Of a DNA stretch of 25,246 nt, positions 13,881 to 22,004 are shown in pieces; the first letter of the stretch is position 1, and every line of letters starts with the position of its first letter. The DNA lies in the IMG/VR virus record IMGVR_UViG_3300031758_000528, positions 1-25,246 of that record; one strand, written 5' to 3'. Under the pieces are notes generated by a model that saw only the letters and a list, made by a program, of their open reading frames with translations, did not search any database and was not told where the DNA came from. This DNA comes from a virus. Made by a program: the position numbers and the translations under genes.

Positions 13881-15611
13881 ATGGCACAGGAAATAGTAGG
13901 TATAAAAGTTGAAGTTGATAGTAGTGATGTCGGTAAATCGGTAGGCTCATTAAAGCAGCAGTTACGACAGGCACAAAATGATGTAACTGTACTTTCTGAA
14001 AAGTTTGGTGCTACATCAAAAGAAGCTATTGAAGCAGCTAAGAGAGCAGCACAGCTAAAGGATGCTATCGGTGATGCCAAAGCATTGACAGATGCCTTCA
14101 ATCCTGATGCTAAATTCAAAGCATTATCTTCTACACTTTCTGGTGTTGCAGGTGGATTTGCAGCGGTCCAAGGTGCTTTGGGATTGCTTGGTCAAGAAGG
14201 AGAGGACGTTCAGAAAACATTGGTTAAAGTTCAATCTGCTTTAGCACTTTCTCAAGGATTGCAGACAGTAGGCGAAAGCATTGATTCATTCAAGCAGTTA
14301 GGAGCAGTAATTAAAAATTCTGTTAGTACAGCCTTTGGTTCTCTTAGGTCAGCCATTATCAGCACAGGTATCGGTGCATTGGTTGTAGCACTTGGATTAC
14401 TTATTGCAAACTTTGATACTGTTAAAAAGGTTGTACTAAATCTCTTTCCTGGACTTGGAAAACTTGCAGGATTTGTGCAGGGTCTTGTTCAGAAGTTTAC
14501 AGATTTTGTTGGTGTTACATCTGAATCCGGACGGCAGCTTGATGCATTGAAAGCTAAAACGGATAGGAATGCAGAAGCGATTCAGAACAGAATAAAGGTT
14601 TTACAGGCTCAAGGAGGAAAGGAAAAAGAGATTTATGAACTGACTAAGCGTTTAGCAGATGATGAACTTTCATTTTTAAAGAAGAAAGCATCAAGTGAAG
14701 ACCAACTAACAAAGGAAGAAGCGAAAAGATATAGGGAATTAAATAACGAAAAGGCTGTACTTGATGCAGCAGAACAACGAAGGCTTAATGAATTAGAAGA
14801 AGCAAGAAGAAAAAAAGCACAGGAGGCAAGAGAGCAAAGAGAAAAAGAAGAATTAGAGCATCAGGAAAGATTGAAAAAAATAGTTCAAGATTTCAATGAA
14901 GCAGAAGATAAAATAAATGAGCAAAGGAAGAAAGATGCCATAGAAGCACAAAAGAAGCAGGATGAAGAAGATGCTGCTGAAATGGAAAGGATTGCTGAGG
15001 AACAAACTAAAAAAGATAATGAGGAATATGAAAGGCAGAATAAGATAAAGCTAAAGGCATTACAAGACCAAAAGGCATTAGATGAAGCAGAATTAAAATC
15101 AACAAGAGAACTGCAAGAAGCAAAATTTGCAGCAGTTAGTGGAGGTTTACAATTGTTAGCAGGGCTTGTATCAGAGAATGAAAAAATAGCAAATGCATTG
15201 TTTGTTGCTGATAAAGCATTAGCAATTGGTAAAATCATTGTAGATACACAAAGAGAAATTGCAGGAATTGCTGCTGCGAATGCACCGCTTGGACCTTTGG
15301 GAATACCTGTAACAGCTGCACAGATTACTGCTGCTAAAATCAGGGCAGGTATTGGGATTGCAACAATAACTGCTGCGACAATTGCTAAATTTAAAAAAGG
15401 CTCTGCAAGTGTTGGAGGTTCCGGAAACGTACCTGCACCAAGTGCTGCCCCGATAGCACCTGTTGCACCTCAAGCACAATTGACACAATTAAATCAGCAA
15501 TCCATAAATCAATTGGGTTCAGCAACTTCAAGAGCCTATGTATTGGAAAGCGATGTTACTAACTCACAGGAAAAGATAACAAGAATAAACAGAGCAGCAA
15601 GGCTCGGATAA
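13881..15611 (+). CDS. tail tape measure protein
   Basis: This 576-residue protein has a typical tape-measure plan. There is an N-terminal helical domain (1-145, Ala/Gln/Lys-rich), a strongly hydrophobic segment (about 158-177, STGIGALVVALGLLIANF), a long charged coiled coil (about 215-415, Glu/Lys/Arg/Ala-rich), and a second Ala/Gly-rich hydrophobic region (about 440-505) before a Pro/Ala/Gln-rich tail. At roughly 1.5 angstroms per residue, a common rule for such proteins, tail length would be near 85 nm. It fixes tail length and later leaves with the DNA. It follows the tail-tip genes, the reverse of the usual order. Confidence 0.85.
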   Translation: MAQEIVGIKVEVDSSDVGKSVGSLKQQLRQAQNDVTVLSEKFGATSKEAIEAAKRAAQLKDAIGDAKALTDAFNPDAKFKALSSTLSGVAGGFAAVQGALGLLGQEGEDVQKTLVKVQSALALSQGLQTVGESIDSFKQLGAVIKNSVSTAFGSLRSAIISTGIGALVVALGLLIANFDTVKKVVLNLFPGLGKLAGFVQGLVQKFTDFVGVTSESGRQLDALKAKTDRNAEAIQNRIKVLQAQGGKEKEIYELTKRLADDELSFLKKKASSEDQLTKEEAKRYRELNNEKAVLDAAEQRRLNELEEARRKKAQEAREQREKEELEHQERLKKIVQDFNEAEDKINEQRKKDAIEAQKKQDEEDAAEMERIAEEQTKKDNEEYERQNKIKLKALQDQKALDEAELKSTRELQEAKFAAVSGGLQLLAGLVSENEKIANALFVADKALAIGKIIVDTQREIAGIAAANAPLGPLGIPVTAAQITAAKIRAGIGIATITAATIAKFKKGSASVGGSGNVPAPSAAPIAPVAPQAQLTQLNQQSINQLGSATSRAYVLESDVTNSQEKITRINRAARLG

Positions 15612-15621
15612 ATTTAACAAT

Positions 15622-16506
15622 ATGGAAAAGAAATTACCCATTTTCAATTTAGAGATTACAAACGAAGATGACAGCGATGTAGAGGTGGACTTTGTGGCAT
15701 TGGTTGACCGCCCTGCCATTGAGAGGCAGTTTCTTGCCTTCGCTGAAGATTCATATAACGATTACCCAGAGGCAGCGGTAAATAATGCTAAAAGAGCATT
15801 GAAATGGGCAGAAGAACATGGTTGGGGCGATTGCGGAGAATCAACAGGTAAAATAAGAGCCAATCAAATAGCCAACAGGGAGAACCTGACAAGGGATACT
15901 ATTGCAAGGATTAGCGGTTTCCGTAGGCATCAGCAGAATAAAGATGTGCCATACTCTGAAGGGTGCGGAGGTTTAATGTGGGATGCCTGGGGAGGCGATG
16001 CCATGATTGATTGGGCAGAACGTAAACTGAGGCAGATTGAGAAGCAATCCTTTGCTATACAAGATGAGGAAGAAAAGATAATCTCAGGTCCTTTGATGTT
16101 GGCAGATACTCCCATTTATAGGAATGACCAAAATGGTGAATACTATGTCCAATTCACTAAGGACACCATTAAGCAGATAGCACAAAAGTTTTTCCGCAAA
16201 GGTTATCATCAAAATGTTAATCTGATGCATGACAGCGGAAGCATTGTTAATGGACTTACCATGTTTGAATCTTGGATAAGTGATGAAAAGCGAGGCATCA
16301 AGCCAATGTTAGGTTTTGAAAACGTACCTGATGGCTCATGGTTCGGTTCTTTCAAAGTTGAAAATGATGATGTATGGAAACTGATAAAGGAAGGAAAAGT
16401 TAAAGGATTCTCAGTAGAAGGTGTTTTTAATTACCGAAAAACAGGCGATAAGAAATATGAGGCTATGTGGCAGGAGATAGTTGCCATCTTAGAACAGGTC
16501 CGCTAA
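15622..16506 (+). CDS. XkdF-like prohead protease with inserted helical domain
   Basis: Residues 16-40 (SDVEVDFVALVDRPAIERQF) and 155-270 match the XkdF-like phage protease family: SGPLMLADTPIYR, KFFRKGYHQNVNLMHD with candidate catalytic His203, and KVKGFSVEGVF with candidate Ser264. Prohead proteases cleave scaffold and capsid proteins during maturation. Between these parts, residues 48-141 hold a separate helical domain (YPEAAVNNAKRALKWAEEHG, TGKIRANQIANRENLT, GGLMWDAWGGDAMIDWAERK) seen in other phage proteins but of unknown function. The gene is followed by an intrinsic terminator and then a promoter candidate for the scaffold/capsid genes. The leader holds ATTTAACAA one base before the ATG. 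Confidence 0.8.
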   Translation: MEKKLPIFNLEITNEDDSDVEVDFVALVDRPAIERQFLAFAEDSYNDYPEAAVNNAKRALKWAEEHGWGDCGESTGKIRANQIANRENLTRDTIARISGFRRHQQNKDVPYSEGCGGLMWDAWGGDAMIDWAERKLRQIEKQSFAIQDEEEKIISGPLMLADTPIYRNDQNGEYYVQFTKDTIKQIAQKFFRKGYHQNVNLMHDSGSIVNGLTMFESWISDEKRGIKPMLGFENVPDGSWFGSFKVENDDVWKLIKEGKVKGFSVEGVFNYRKTGDKKYEAMWQEIVAILEQVR

Positions 16507-16530
16507 CCCATACAAGTGATAAATAAAGTA

Positions 16531-16564
16531 AAGGCTTAGATATTCTCTGAGCCTTTTCTATTTT
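16531..16564 (+). terminator. intrinsic terminator after the protease gene
   Basis: AAGGCTTAGA (16531-16540) pairs with TCTGAGCCTT (16546-16555), with one G-T wobble and a five-base loop, followed by a T-rich run (ttctatttt, to 16564). It ends the tail/protease transcription unit before the capsid genes. Confidence 0.7.
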
Positions 16565-16593
16565 GCCGAATGTTAAATAGTTAACTACTTATG
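16562..16593 (+). promoter_or_regulatory. candidate promoter for scaffold/capsid genes
   Basis: TTTG at 16562-16565 is followed after 20 bases by TACTTATG (16586-16593), a seven-of-eight match to TAnnTTTG. The spacing and motifs fit the Bacteroidota -33/-7 promoter. It sits between the terminator and the next ATG at 16608, leaving a leader of only about ten bases. Confidence 0.5.
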
Positions 16594-16607
16594 GCTAAAA
16601 TCGTTTT

Positions 16608-17228
16608 ATGACTCCATTGGAAGCTATACAAAAGATTCAGCAGATGTTCACTGACAACGGCATGATGCCTGTTGCGGAAGCACCTGCGGCACAAATGGCA
16701 GAGGAATCTGCCGAACCTATTGAATCCGTAAAGGAATACGTTTTGATGTCAGGACAGAAGGTTTTGATTGATAAACTTGAACTTGGCGGTAAAGTTATGA
16801 TTGTAGATGAAGCAGGTCAGCAATCTCCTGCTCCTGTCGGTGAGCATGAACTCGCTGATGGCACTAAAATCGTTCTTGATGAAGCAGGAACTATCCTTGA
16901 ATTGGAAGTTCCAGAAGCAGACAAGGTAGAAGAGGAAATCATCCCTGATGCTCCTGCCGAACCTTCTGCTGAAGAACTGATGAAGAAGAAGATTGAAGAA
17001 ATGCAGAAGCAATTGGATGAAATCAAGATGTCCTATGATGCTAAATTGGCTCAACAAGAGGCAAGATTCAGCAAAGGTATCAGCGATTTGTCTGATGTTT
17101 TGGTTCAACTCATCAACACTCCATCTGCTGAAGCTACTGAGCAACCAAAGGACAAATTCAACGTTCATGTAGAAAGCAAAGAGGCAAAACTTGAAAGGTT
17201 TTTGCAGTTTGCTAAATCAATAAAGTAA
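16608..17228 (+). CDS. putative capsid scaffolding protein
   Basis: This is a 206-residue, strongly acidic protein rich in Glu, Ala and Pro. A beta-like module (PVGEHELADGTKIVLDEAGT, residues 76-95) is preceded by a similar stretch (YVLMSGQKVLIDKLELGGK, 44-62), suggesting a tandem repeat of a hairpin. A coiled coil (about 120-155, EELMKKKIEEMQKQLDEIKM) and a basic end follow. Proteins of this size, charge and coiled-coil layout directly between protease and capsid genes are normally scaffolds. The module resembling a decoration or fibre hairpin leaves open that it stays in the virion. Confidence 0.6.
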   Translation: MTPLEAIQKIQQMFTDNGMMPVAEAPAAQMAEESAEPIESVKEYVLMSGQKVLIDKLELGGKVMIVDEAGQQSPAPVGEHELADGTKIVLDEAGTILELEVPEADKVEEEIIPDAPAEPSAEELMKKKIEEMQKQLDEIKMSYDAKLAQQEARFSKGISDLSDVLVQLINTPSAEATEQPKDKFNVHVESKEAKLERFLQFAKSIK

Positions 17229-17257
17229 AATTTTTTTAACAATAAAAATCAAATAAA

Positions 17258-18208
17258 ATGGGATTTAGTGTAGGAACATTGGCTAACTATACAAAAGAAA
17301 ATGAGGCTCTCCTTGTAGCTTCATCTGTATTGGGTAGCAAAACTGCCTCTCTGATTAAAGATAGGGGCAACGTTATGGTAGGTGTAAAATCTGCCGAAAC
17401 CATCAACATCATGGATACTGATGCAATCTTCCAAGATGGTTCTTCTTGTGGTTTCACCGCTTCTGGTACTACCTCTTTCACTCAGAGGACTGTAACAGTA
17501 GGCAAAATCAAGGTTAACGAAGCATTGTGCTTGAAAGACCTTGAAGCAAAATACTTGCAGAAGGCTCTCCCTGCAGGTTCTATGTACGACAGCATGGTTT
17601 ACTCTGAAGAGTATTCTAAGCGTAAGGCTGAGAAAATCGCCGAGCAACTTGAAAAAACTTTGTGGCAAGGTTCAACTGCTTCAGTTGATGTTAACCTTAA
17701 CAAGTTCCAAGGTATCACTACCTTGATTACTGCCGCAGGTGGTTCTGTTGTAAATGCTAACACAGTTGCAAATCATGGTGTTGTAGAAACTGCAATCACC
17801 GATGCTAACGTAGTATCTATCTTTGATGATATCTACAAGGCTATCCCTGCACAGGTTGTTGATAAGGATGATATCGCTATCTTCTGCGGTATGGATGTTT
17901 TCCGTACTTACACAGTTAAGTTGAAGAATAGCAACCTGTACCACTACCAATACGATGCCAAAGCTAATGGTGAGTTCTACCTGCCTGGCACTAACGTAAA
18001 GGTAATCGCTGTTCAAGGTTTGAATGGTAGCGGTAAGATTGTAGCTGCTCGTATCAGCAACTTCTTCATCGGTACTGACCTTCTGAACGAAGAGGAAAGA
18101 TTTGAAATCTTTTACGCAAAAGAAGCCGACCAGGTGCGTTTCGTATCAGAATTCAAGATGGGTGTTAACTTCGCCTTCCCTGATGAGATTGTGAAGTTCT
18201 TCGTCTAA
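17258..18208 (+). CDS. major capsid protein (HK97-fold)
   Basis: This 316-residue protein follows the scaffold-like gene. The N-terminus (MGFSVGTLANYTKENEALLV) and the body with TFSQ-like TSFTQRTVTVGKIKVNEALC, ADQVRFVSEFKMGVNFAFPD and an E-loop-like hydrophobic region are consistent with capsid proteins of Bacteroidota phages. Codons look more C/G-ending at highly used sites (for example aac, ttc, gac) than in neighbours, in keeping with high expression. A leader with TTTAACAA (17235-17242) precedes it and a strong hairpin terminator follows. The fold call is by context and composition, not by a diagnostic motif. Confidence 0.85.
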   Translation: MGFSVGTLANYTKENEALLVASSVLGSKTASLIKDRGNVMVGVKSAETINIMDTDAIFQDGSSCGFTASGTTSFTQRTVTVGKIKVNEALCLKDLEAKYLQKALPAGSMYDSMVYSEEYSKRKAEKIAEQLEKTLWQGSTASVDVNLNKFQGITTLITAAGGSVVNANTVANHGVVETAITDANVVSIFDDIYKAIPAQVVDKDDIAIFCGMDVFRTYTVKLKNSNLYHYQYDAKANGEFYLPGTNVKVIAVQGLNGSGKIVAARISNFFIGTDLLNEEERFEIFYAKEADQVRFVSEFKMGVNFAFPDEIVKFFV

Positions 18209-18221
18209 GATTTAACAAATA

Positions 18222-18250
18222 AGGTGGGAGAGTAAAATCTCCCATCTTTC
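18222..18250 (+). terminator. intrinsic terminator after the capsid gene
   Basis: AGGTGGGAGA (18222-18231) pairs with TCTCCCATCT (18238-18247), ten pairs with one G-T wobble, loop GTAAAA, then TTC and T/A-rich sequence. The T run is short, so it may be partial, letting some polymerases reach the next gene. Confidence 0.6.
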
Positions 18251-18273
18251 TATAACTTTAAAAAATTAACAAA

Positions 18274-18786
18274 ATGGCTTGTGCTTTAACACAGGGTTAT
18301 ACTTTGGACTGCAAAGACAGTTTAGGTGGTATTAAAGCCGTTTGGTTTATCGCTTTTGACAATGTTACTGCCGTAACGGAAGCCTCTGGTGTTGTTTCAG
18401 CGATTACCAAAGCAGCAGGTAAAGTGTTCTATAAATACCAATTGGTAAAGAATACAGGAAGCCTGACTGAAAATATCACCGCTTCCGTAGAGAACGGAAC
18501 TGTCTTTTATGCTCCTGAGTTGACCATAATTCTCAATAAACTTCAAGCCAATACAAGGAATGAAATCCTTCTTTTGGCTCAGAATAATCTGATGGCAGTT
18601 GTTCAAGATAGCAACAGCAAATACTGGCTCTTGGGCAAAATCAATGGACTTGACCTGACAGCAGGTAATGCTGCCACAGGTACTGCACAAGGAGATAGAA
18701 GCGGTTATACTTTGACCTTCACAGGCGGTGAACCTGCTCTTGCTCCTGAGGTAAACAGCGGTATCATTGCAGGTCTTACTTCCTAA
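18274..18786 (+). CDS. abundant structural protein, tail-tube candidate
   Basis: This 170-residue beta-rich protein has a MACALTQGYTLDCKDSLGG start, an ENGTVFYAPELTIILNKLQ segment (about 74-92), NTRNEILLLAQNNLMAVVQD, and a conserved GLDLTAGNAATGTAQGDRSG region before its acidic end. I know this pattern from structural proteins encoded directly after the capsid gene in Bacteroidota phages. The size and fold pattern are compatible with a tail tube, but no proof is visible. It is bracketed by terminators on both sides, and its leader carries ATTAACAAA right before ATG, both consistent with separate, strong expression. Confidence 0.65.
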   Translation: MACALTQGYTLDCKDSLGGIKAVWFIAFDNVTAVTEASGVVSAITKAAGKVFYKYQLVKNTGSLTENITASVENGTVFYAPELTIILNKLQANTRNEILLLAQNNLMAVVQDSNSKYWLLGKINGLDLTAGNAATGTAQGDRSGYTLTFTGGEPALAPEVNSGIIAGLTS

Positions 18787-18818
18787 GGCTTTGGGGTTTT
18801 TAATAGGTTAGTGAAATG

Positions 18819-18850
18819 AGCCATCCTTCGGGGTGGCTTTTTCTTTTCCT
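18819..18850 (+). terminator. strong intrinsic terminator with TTCG tetraloop
   Basis: AGCCATCC (18819-18826) pairs with GGGTGGCT (18831-18838), eight pairs with one wobble, closed by a TTCG tetraloop, and is followed by TTTTTCTTTT. This is a textbook terminator separating the structural gene from the portal operon. Confidence 0.85.
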
Positions 18851-18882
18851 GCAAAAAGTAGTGATTGTTCTATTTAGCATTA

Positions 18883-19260
18883 ATGATACATCTCACGAAA
18901 GATAGTACCCAATTTGTCTATTTAACATTAACGGAGAAGGAAACTTTGACTACTCCGAATTATCTTTTTCGTTTTGTGAATCGTGAAACGAGAGTAGAAG
19001 TTACCTTTGTTTTGTTAAATGCTGCCGATGTTAGCCTGTTCAAGGATAGGTACAATAAATTCAGCATTGACGTAAACAAATACTTTGGTTGGGCAGATGC
19101 AGGGGAATGGCTTTACTATATCTATGAACAAGCAAGTGCGTACAATAAGGAGTATTCAGAAGCGACAGGATTGCTTGAAGAAGGGATAATGAGATTAAAT
19201 GATTCCGAAAGTTTCAGCTATGTGCAGCATTCGGTTGATAATACATACATAACAAGATGA
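18883..19260 (+). CDS. small phage structural/assembly protein of unknown function
   Basis: Starting at ATG 18883 the protein has 125 residues; a longer reading from TTG 18865 adds six hydrophobic residues and is less likely. The N-terminal half is beta-rich (QFVYLTLTEKETL, YLFRFVNRETRVEVTFVLLN), the C-terminal half is helical with WLYYIYEQAS and GLLEEGIMRLN. This layout recurs in small proteins beside the portal gene in Bacteroidota phages. No catalytic motif is seen. The stop overlaps the portal start (ATGA). No clear promoter was found between the preceding terminator and this gene, so partial read-through may supply it. Confidence 0.6.
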   Translation: MIHLTKDSTQFVYLTLTEKETLTTPNYLFRFVNRETRVEVTFVLLNAADVSLFKDRYNKFSIDVNKYFGWADAGEWLYYIYEQASAYNKEYSEATGLLEEGIMRLNDSESFSYVQHSVDNTYITR

Positions 19261-21257
19261 TGAACGATTTAATCATATTGAATTTCCAAGAGGCAAGACA
19301 GCCTGAGTATAGGGAAAAGAAAGGCAGCAAAGGTGGTTATATTGAGTTCGGTGAACGCAATGACTACCCGAACTATCTTTTGGCTCTCTACAACAAAAGT
19401 GCTAAACATAACAGCATTGTAAAAGGAAAGGTAAACTATATTATTGGCAATGGATGGGCAACGAAAGAGGCTGACCCTGCTGCTGAATCTTTTATCAAAT
19501 CACCCAACCCTTATGAGAATTTGAATGACCTGACAAGGAAGGTGAGCATTGATATTGAGATTTTTGGAGGTGCTTATCTTGAGGTTATTTGGTCCGTTAC
19601 AGGTGGCAACATTGCATCTGTTTCTCACATTGATTACACCAAGATTCGCAGCAATCATGACAATACTCAATTTTGGTATAAAAAGGATTGGAACGATAGG
19701 AAATATGAGCCTATCATCATGAATGCTTTCAATACTGATTTGAGGCAAGGAAAGCAGATTCTTTACATAAAAGAATATAGACCTGGACTTGATACCTATG
19801 CTCTGCCTGGCTACATGGGTGCTTTGAACTATATTGAATCTGACATTGAAGTCAGCCGTCATGTTTTGGGCAATGCTCAGACAGGATTCTCTGCTTCTAA
19901 ATTGATTACCCTTCCGAATGGTGAGCCTTCACCTGATGAGAAGCGGAACATTGAAAGAAGGTTTACAGATAGATTTAGCGGTAGCGATGGGAAGAAATTC
20001 ATCCTTTCCTTTACCAATGACCCTGCAAGGAAACCTATTATTGAGGACCTTGGAGCATCGGATATAACAAAAGAAGATTTTAGCAGGGTTGATGCCATAA
20101 TTCAGCAAAACTTGTTTAGTGGACATCAGATTACTTCACCTGCTTTGTTCGGTATTGCCGAGCCTGGCAAGTTGGGAACAAGAACCGAGATTAGGGATGC
20201 ATACGAGATATTTAAAAGTACCTATTCAAATGATAAACAGCAGTTCCTTGAATCTGTCTTTAATATGTTAGCGGTTATCAAGGGAAGCAGAACATTGATG
20301 TATATCAAGCCTGTTGAACCTATTGGGTTTGAACTTAGTGAGGCTGCCTTGCTTCAGATAGCACCAAAGGAATGGTTACTTGAAAAGGCAGGAATTGATA
20401 TAAGCCAATATCAGCCTGAGGTAAATCCTGCTACCGCTCCTGCTGCCGAACAAGCACAGATTAACGAGAATTTAAAGAATCTTACGGGTAGGCAATATCA
20501 GCACCTGCAAAGGATAATCAGAGAATTTAGCAAAGGTAAACTGACCAAAGAAATGGCTTCTACCATGCTAAAATCAGGTCTTGGATTGACTGACAATGAT
20601 GTTAACGTAATGCTTGGCATTGATGACAATCCAGACACAGAAGATTATTCTTTCAATAAATCATTGACCGAAGATGAGGTTATCGGTCTGTTCGCTGCCT
20701 ATGGTGAGCCTTTAGAAGATTATCAGATATTAAGCAGAAGGGCGGTTTTTAGTCAAGCACAGGCTTTTGCTGAAGAAGATTTAATTGATAAAACAAAGGA
20801 CAAGCAACTGCTAAAATTGATTGATGACAATCCACTTATCAGCATTGATGAGATGGCTAAAGCAGTAGGTAAAAGCAGGGAGTTTGTTCAGAGCAGGGTA
20901 TCTTATTTGATTGAAAAAGGTGCGGTTGTTTACGATACACAGAAGCAGACAAGAAAACTGACAAAGCCTTTGAACAAGTTGGTGGATGATATGGAGATTA
21001 CCACTTTTGAAGTAAAGTATGTCTATGATTGGAAGCCAATTGTTCCTGTTGACCAAAGGGACACTCCAGAGCATCCATCCCGTAACTTTTGCAAAAGGTT
21101 GATGAGAGAGCAAAGGACATGGACAAGGGATTCAATAGAAAGGCTTAGTGCTATGCTTGGTTATAGTGTTTTTGACCGAGGCGGTGGATGGTGGGGTGAT
21201 TCATTCAGTTGTAGGCATAGATGGGAACAGGTAACAGTTGTTAAAAAGAAAAAATAA
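19257..21257 (+). CDS. portal protein with C-terminal winged-helix-like and MuF-like extension
   Basis: This 666-residue protein begins with a portal body (about 1-400): IEFGERNDYPNYLLALYNKS, IVKGKVNYIIGNGWA, the VSIDIEIFGGAYLEVIW region, the hydrophobic stem-type YALPGYMGALNYIESDIEVS, and ITSPALFGIAEPGKLGTRTE. Beyond that are a Gln/Leu helical linker, a segment resembling a winged helix (518-560: LLKLIDDNPLISIDEMAKAV, GKSREFVQSRVSYLIEKGAV), and a Cys/His/Trp-rich end (584-666: PEHPSRNFCKRLM, GYSVFDRGGGWWGDSFSCRH) that looks like the tail of a MuF-type head protein. The portal ring is the DNA gate and terminase dock. Its extension makes it longer than most portals and may replace a separate MuF gene. 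The next gene begins as TAATG. Confidence 0.88.
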   Translation: MMNDLIILNFQEARQPEYREKKGSKGGYIEFGERNDYPNYLLALYNKSAKHNSIVKGKVNYIIGNGWATKEADPAAESFIKSPNPYENLNDLTRKVSIDIEIFGGAYLEVIWSVTGGNIASVSHIDYTKIRSNHDNTQFWYKKDWNDRKYEPIIMNAFNTDLRQGKQILYIKEYRPGLDTYALPGYMGALNYIESDIEVSRHVLGNAQTGFSASKLITLPNGEPSPDEKRNIERRFTDRFSGSDGKKFILSFTNDPARKPIIEDLGASDITKEDFSRVDAIIQQNLFSGHQITSPALFGIAEPGKLGTRTEIRDAYEIFKSTYSNDKQQFLESVFNMLAVIKGSRTLMYIKPVEPIGFELSEAALLQIAPKEWLLEKAGIDISQYQPEVNPATAPAAEQAQINENLKNLTGRQYQHLQRIIREFSKGKLTKEMASTMLKSGLGLTDNDVNVMLGIDDNPDTEDYSFNKSLTEDEVIGLFAAYGEPLEDYQILSRRAVFSQAQAFAEEDLIDKTKDKQLLKLIDDNPLISIDEMAKAVGKSREFVQSRVSYLIEKGAVVYDTQKQTRKLTKPLNKLVDDMEITTFEVKYVYDWKPIVPVDQRDTPEHPSRNFCKRLMREQRTWTRDSIERLSAMLGYSVFDRGGGWWGDSFSCRHRWEQVTVVKKKK

Positions 21258-21853
21258 TGAGCAGAAACGTATTATTCATATCAGTTGATACTATCAAGGA
21301 CAGAACAGGACTTCATTTTAATGTTGACCCTAAGTTGGTGTTTCCTGACATCTTGTATGCTCAGGATGCCTACATTCTTCCTGCCTTGGGAACTGCCCTT
21401 TATGAGAGATTGCAAGATGGGATTGAGTGCGGTGATTTGAACTGCGATGAGGAAACTTTGCTTAATACTTACATAACCCCTTGCCTTGTTTACTATGTGA
21501 TGAGTGAACTGCCGATGGCTTTGTCTTATCAATACTACAATAAAGGAGTGGTAAGGAAAAGCGGTGATGGGCAGACAGAACCTTCAGCATCTGAACTTAC
21601 TGATGTGGCAAATAGGTATTCTGCAAGGGCAGAGTTTTACAAGCAAAGATTGATAAAATGGCTGAAGCAACAGAATAGCCAAAGCAAGTTTAGTGAGTAC
21701 AGCAATCCAGGGTCAGGAGTTGATACAATCGTTCCCGACAATGAAGGTTACACTACAACGATTTGGCTCGGTGATGATTGGTGTGATGGCAGATATTTAA
21801 CCTTTGAAGAGAAATATCAAGGTAACATAAACAGATGCTGCAATGGCAAATAA
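21257..21853 (+). CDS. head-tail connector protein (DUF6712-like)
   Basis: This is a 198-residue protein with a helical N-terminal domain: VLFISVDTIKDRTGLHFNVD (residues 5-24), FPDILYAQDAYILPALGTAL (29-48), LLNTYITPCLVYYVMSELPM. This is the pattern of the DUF6712 family that I know as connector proteins directly after the portal in Bacteroidota phages, comparable in role to gp6-type adaptors that bind the portal base. The C-terminus is Gly/Asp-rich and ends with a cysteine pair (RCCNGK). The start overlaps the portal stop by one base. Confidence 0.75.
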   Translation: MSRNVLFISVDTIKDRTGLHFNVDPKLVFPDILYAQDAYILPALGTALYERLQDGIECGDLNCDEETLLNTYITPCLVYYVMSELPMALSYQYYNKGVVRKSGDGQTEPSASELTDVANRYSARAEFYKQRLIKWLKQQNSQSKFSEYSNPGSGVDTIVPDNEGYTTTIWLGDDWCDGRYLTFEEKYQGNINRCCNGK

Positions 21854-22004
21854 GACCTATTCAAAAAAGAATCAGGAGAAACTAAGGGTATTTTTAGAAA
21901 AACAAAAGCAAGGAAATGACATTAAATCAAGTGATAAAGCAGATAGAGGACATCGGAAATGCTCATCAGCAAATCAAGACAGTATTCTACGGAAGTGCCT
22001 TTGA
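21843..22004 (+). CDS. doubtful small basic ORF
   Basis: A 53-codon frame starts at ATG 21843, inside the end of the connector gene, and ends inside the next gene. Its first 25 residues are lysine-rich and helical (MANKTYSKKNQEKLRVFLEK), while the remainder lies in the shadow of the following gene and looks like random reading. It fills the 62-base gap between genes, which is the only argument in favour. Confidence 0.25.
   Translation: MANKTYSKKNQEKLRVFLEKQKQGNDIKSSDKADRGHRKCSSANQDSILRKCL

Noticed and set aside
16749-17168. minus-strand ORF of 139 codons opposite the scaffold-like gene
   Set aside because: It is the antisense shadow of a convincing + strand gene; its protein is Phe/Ser/Leu-rich with no motif, and no minus-strand gene exists nearby.
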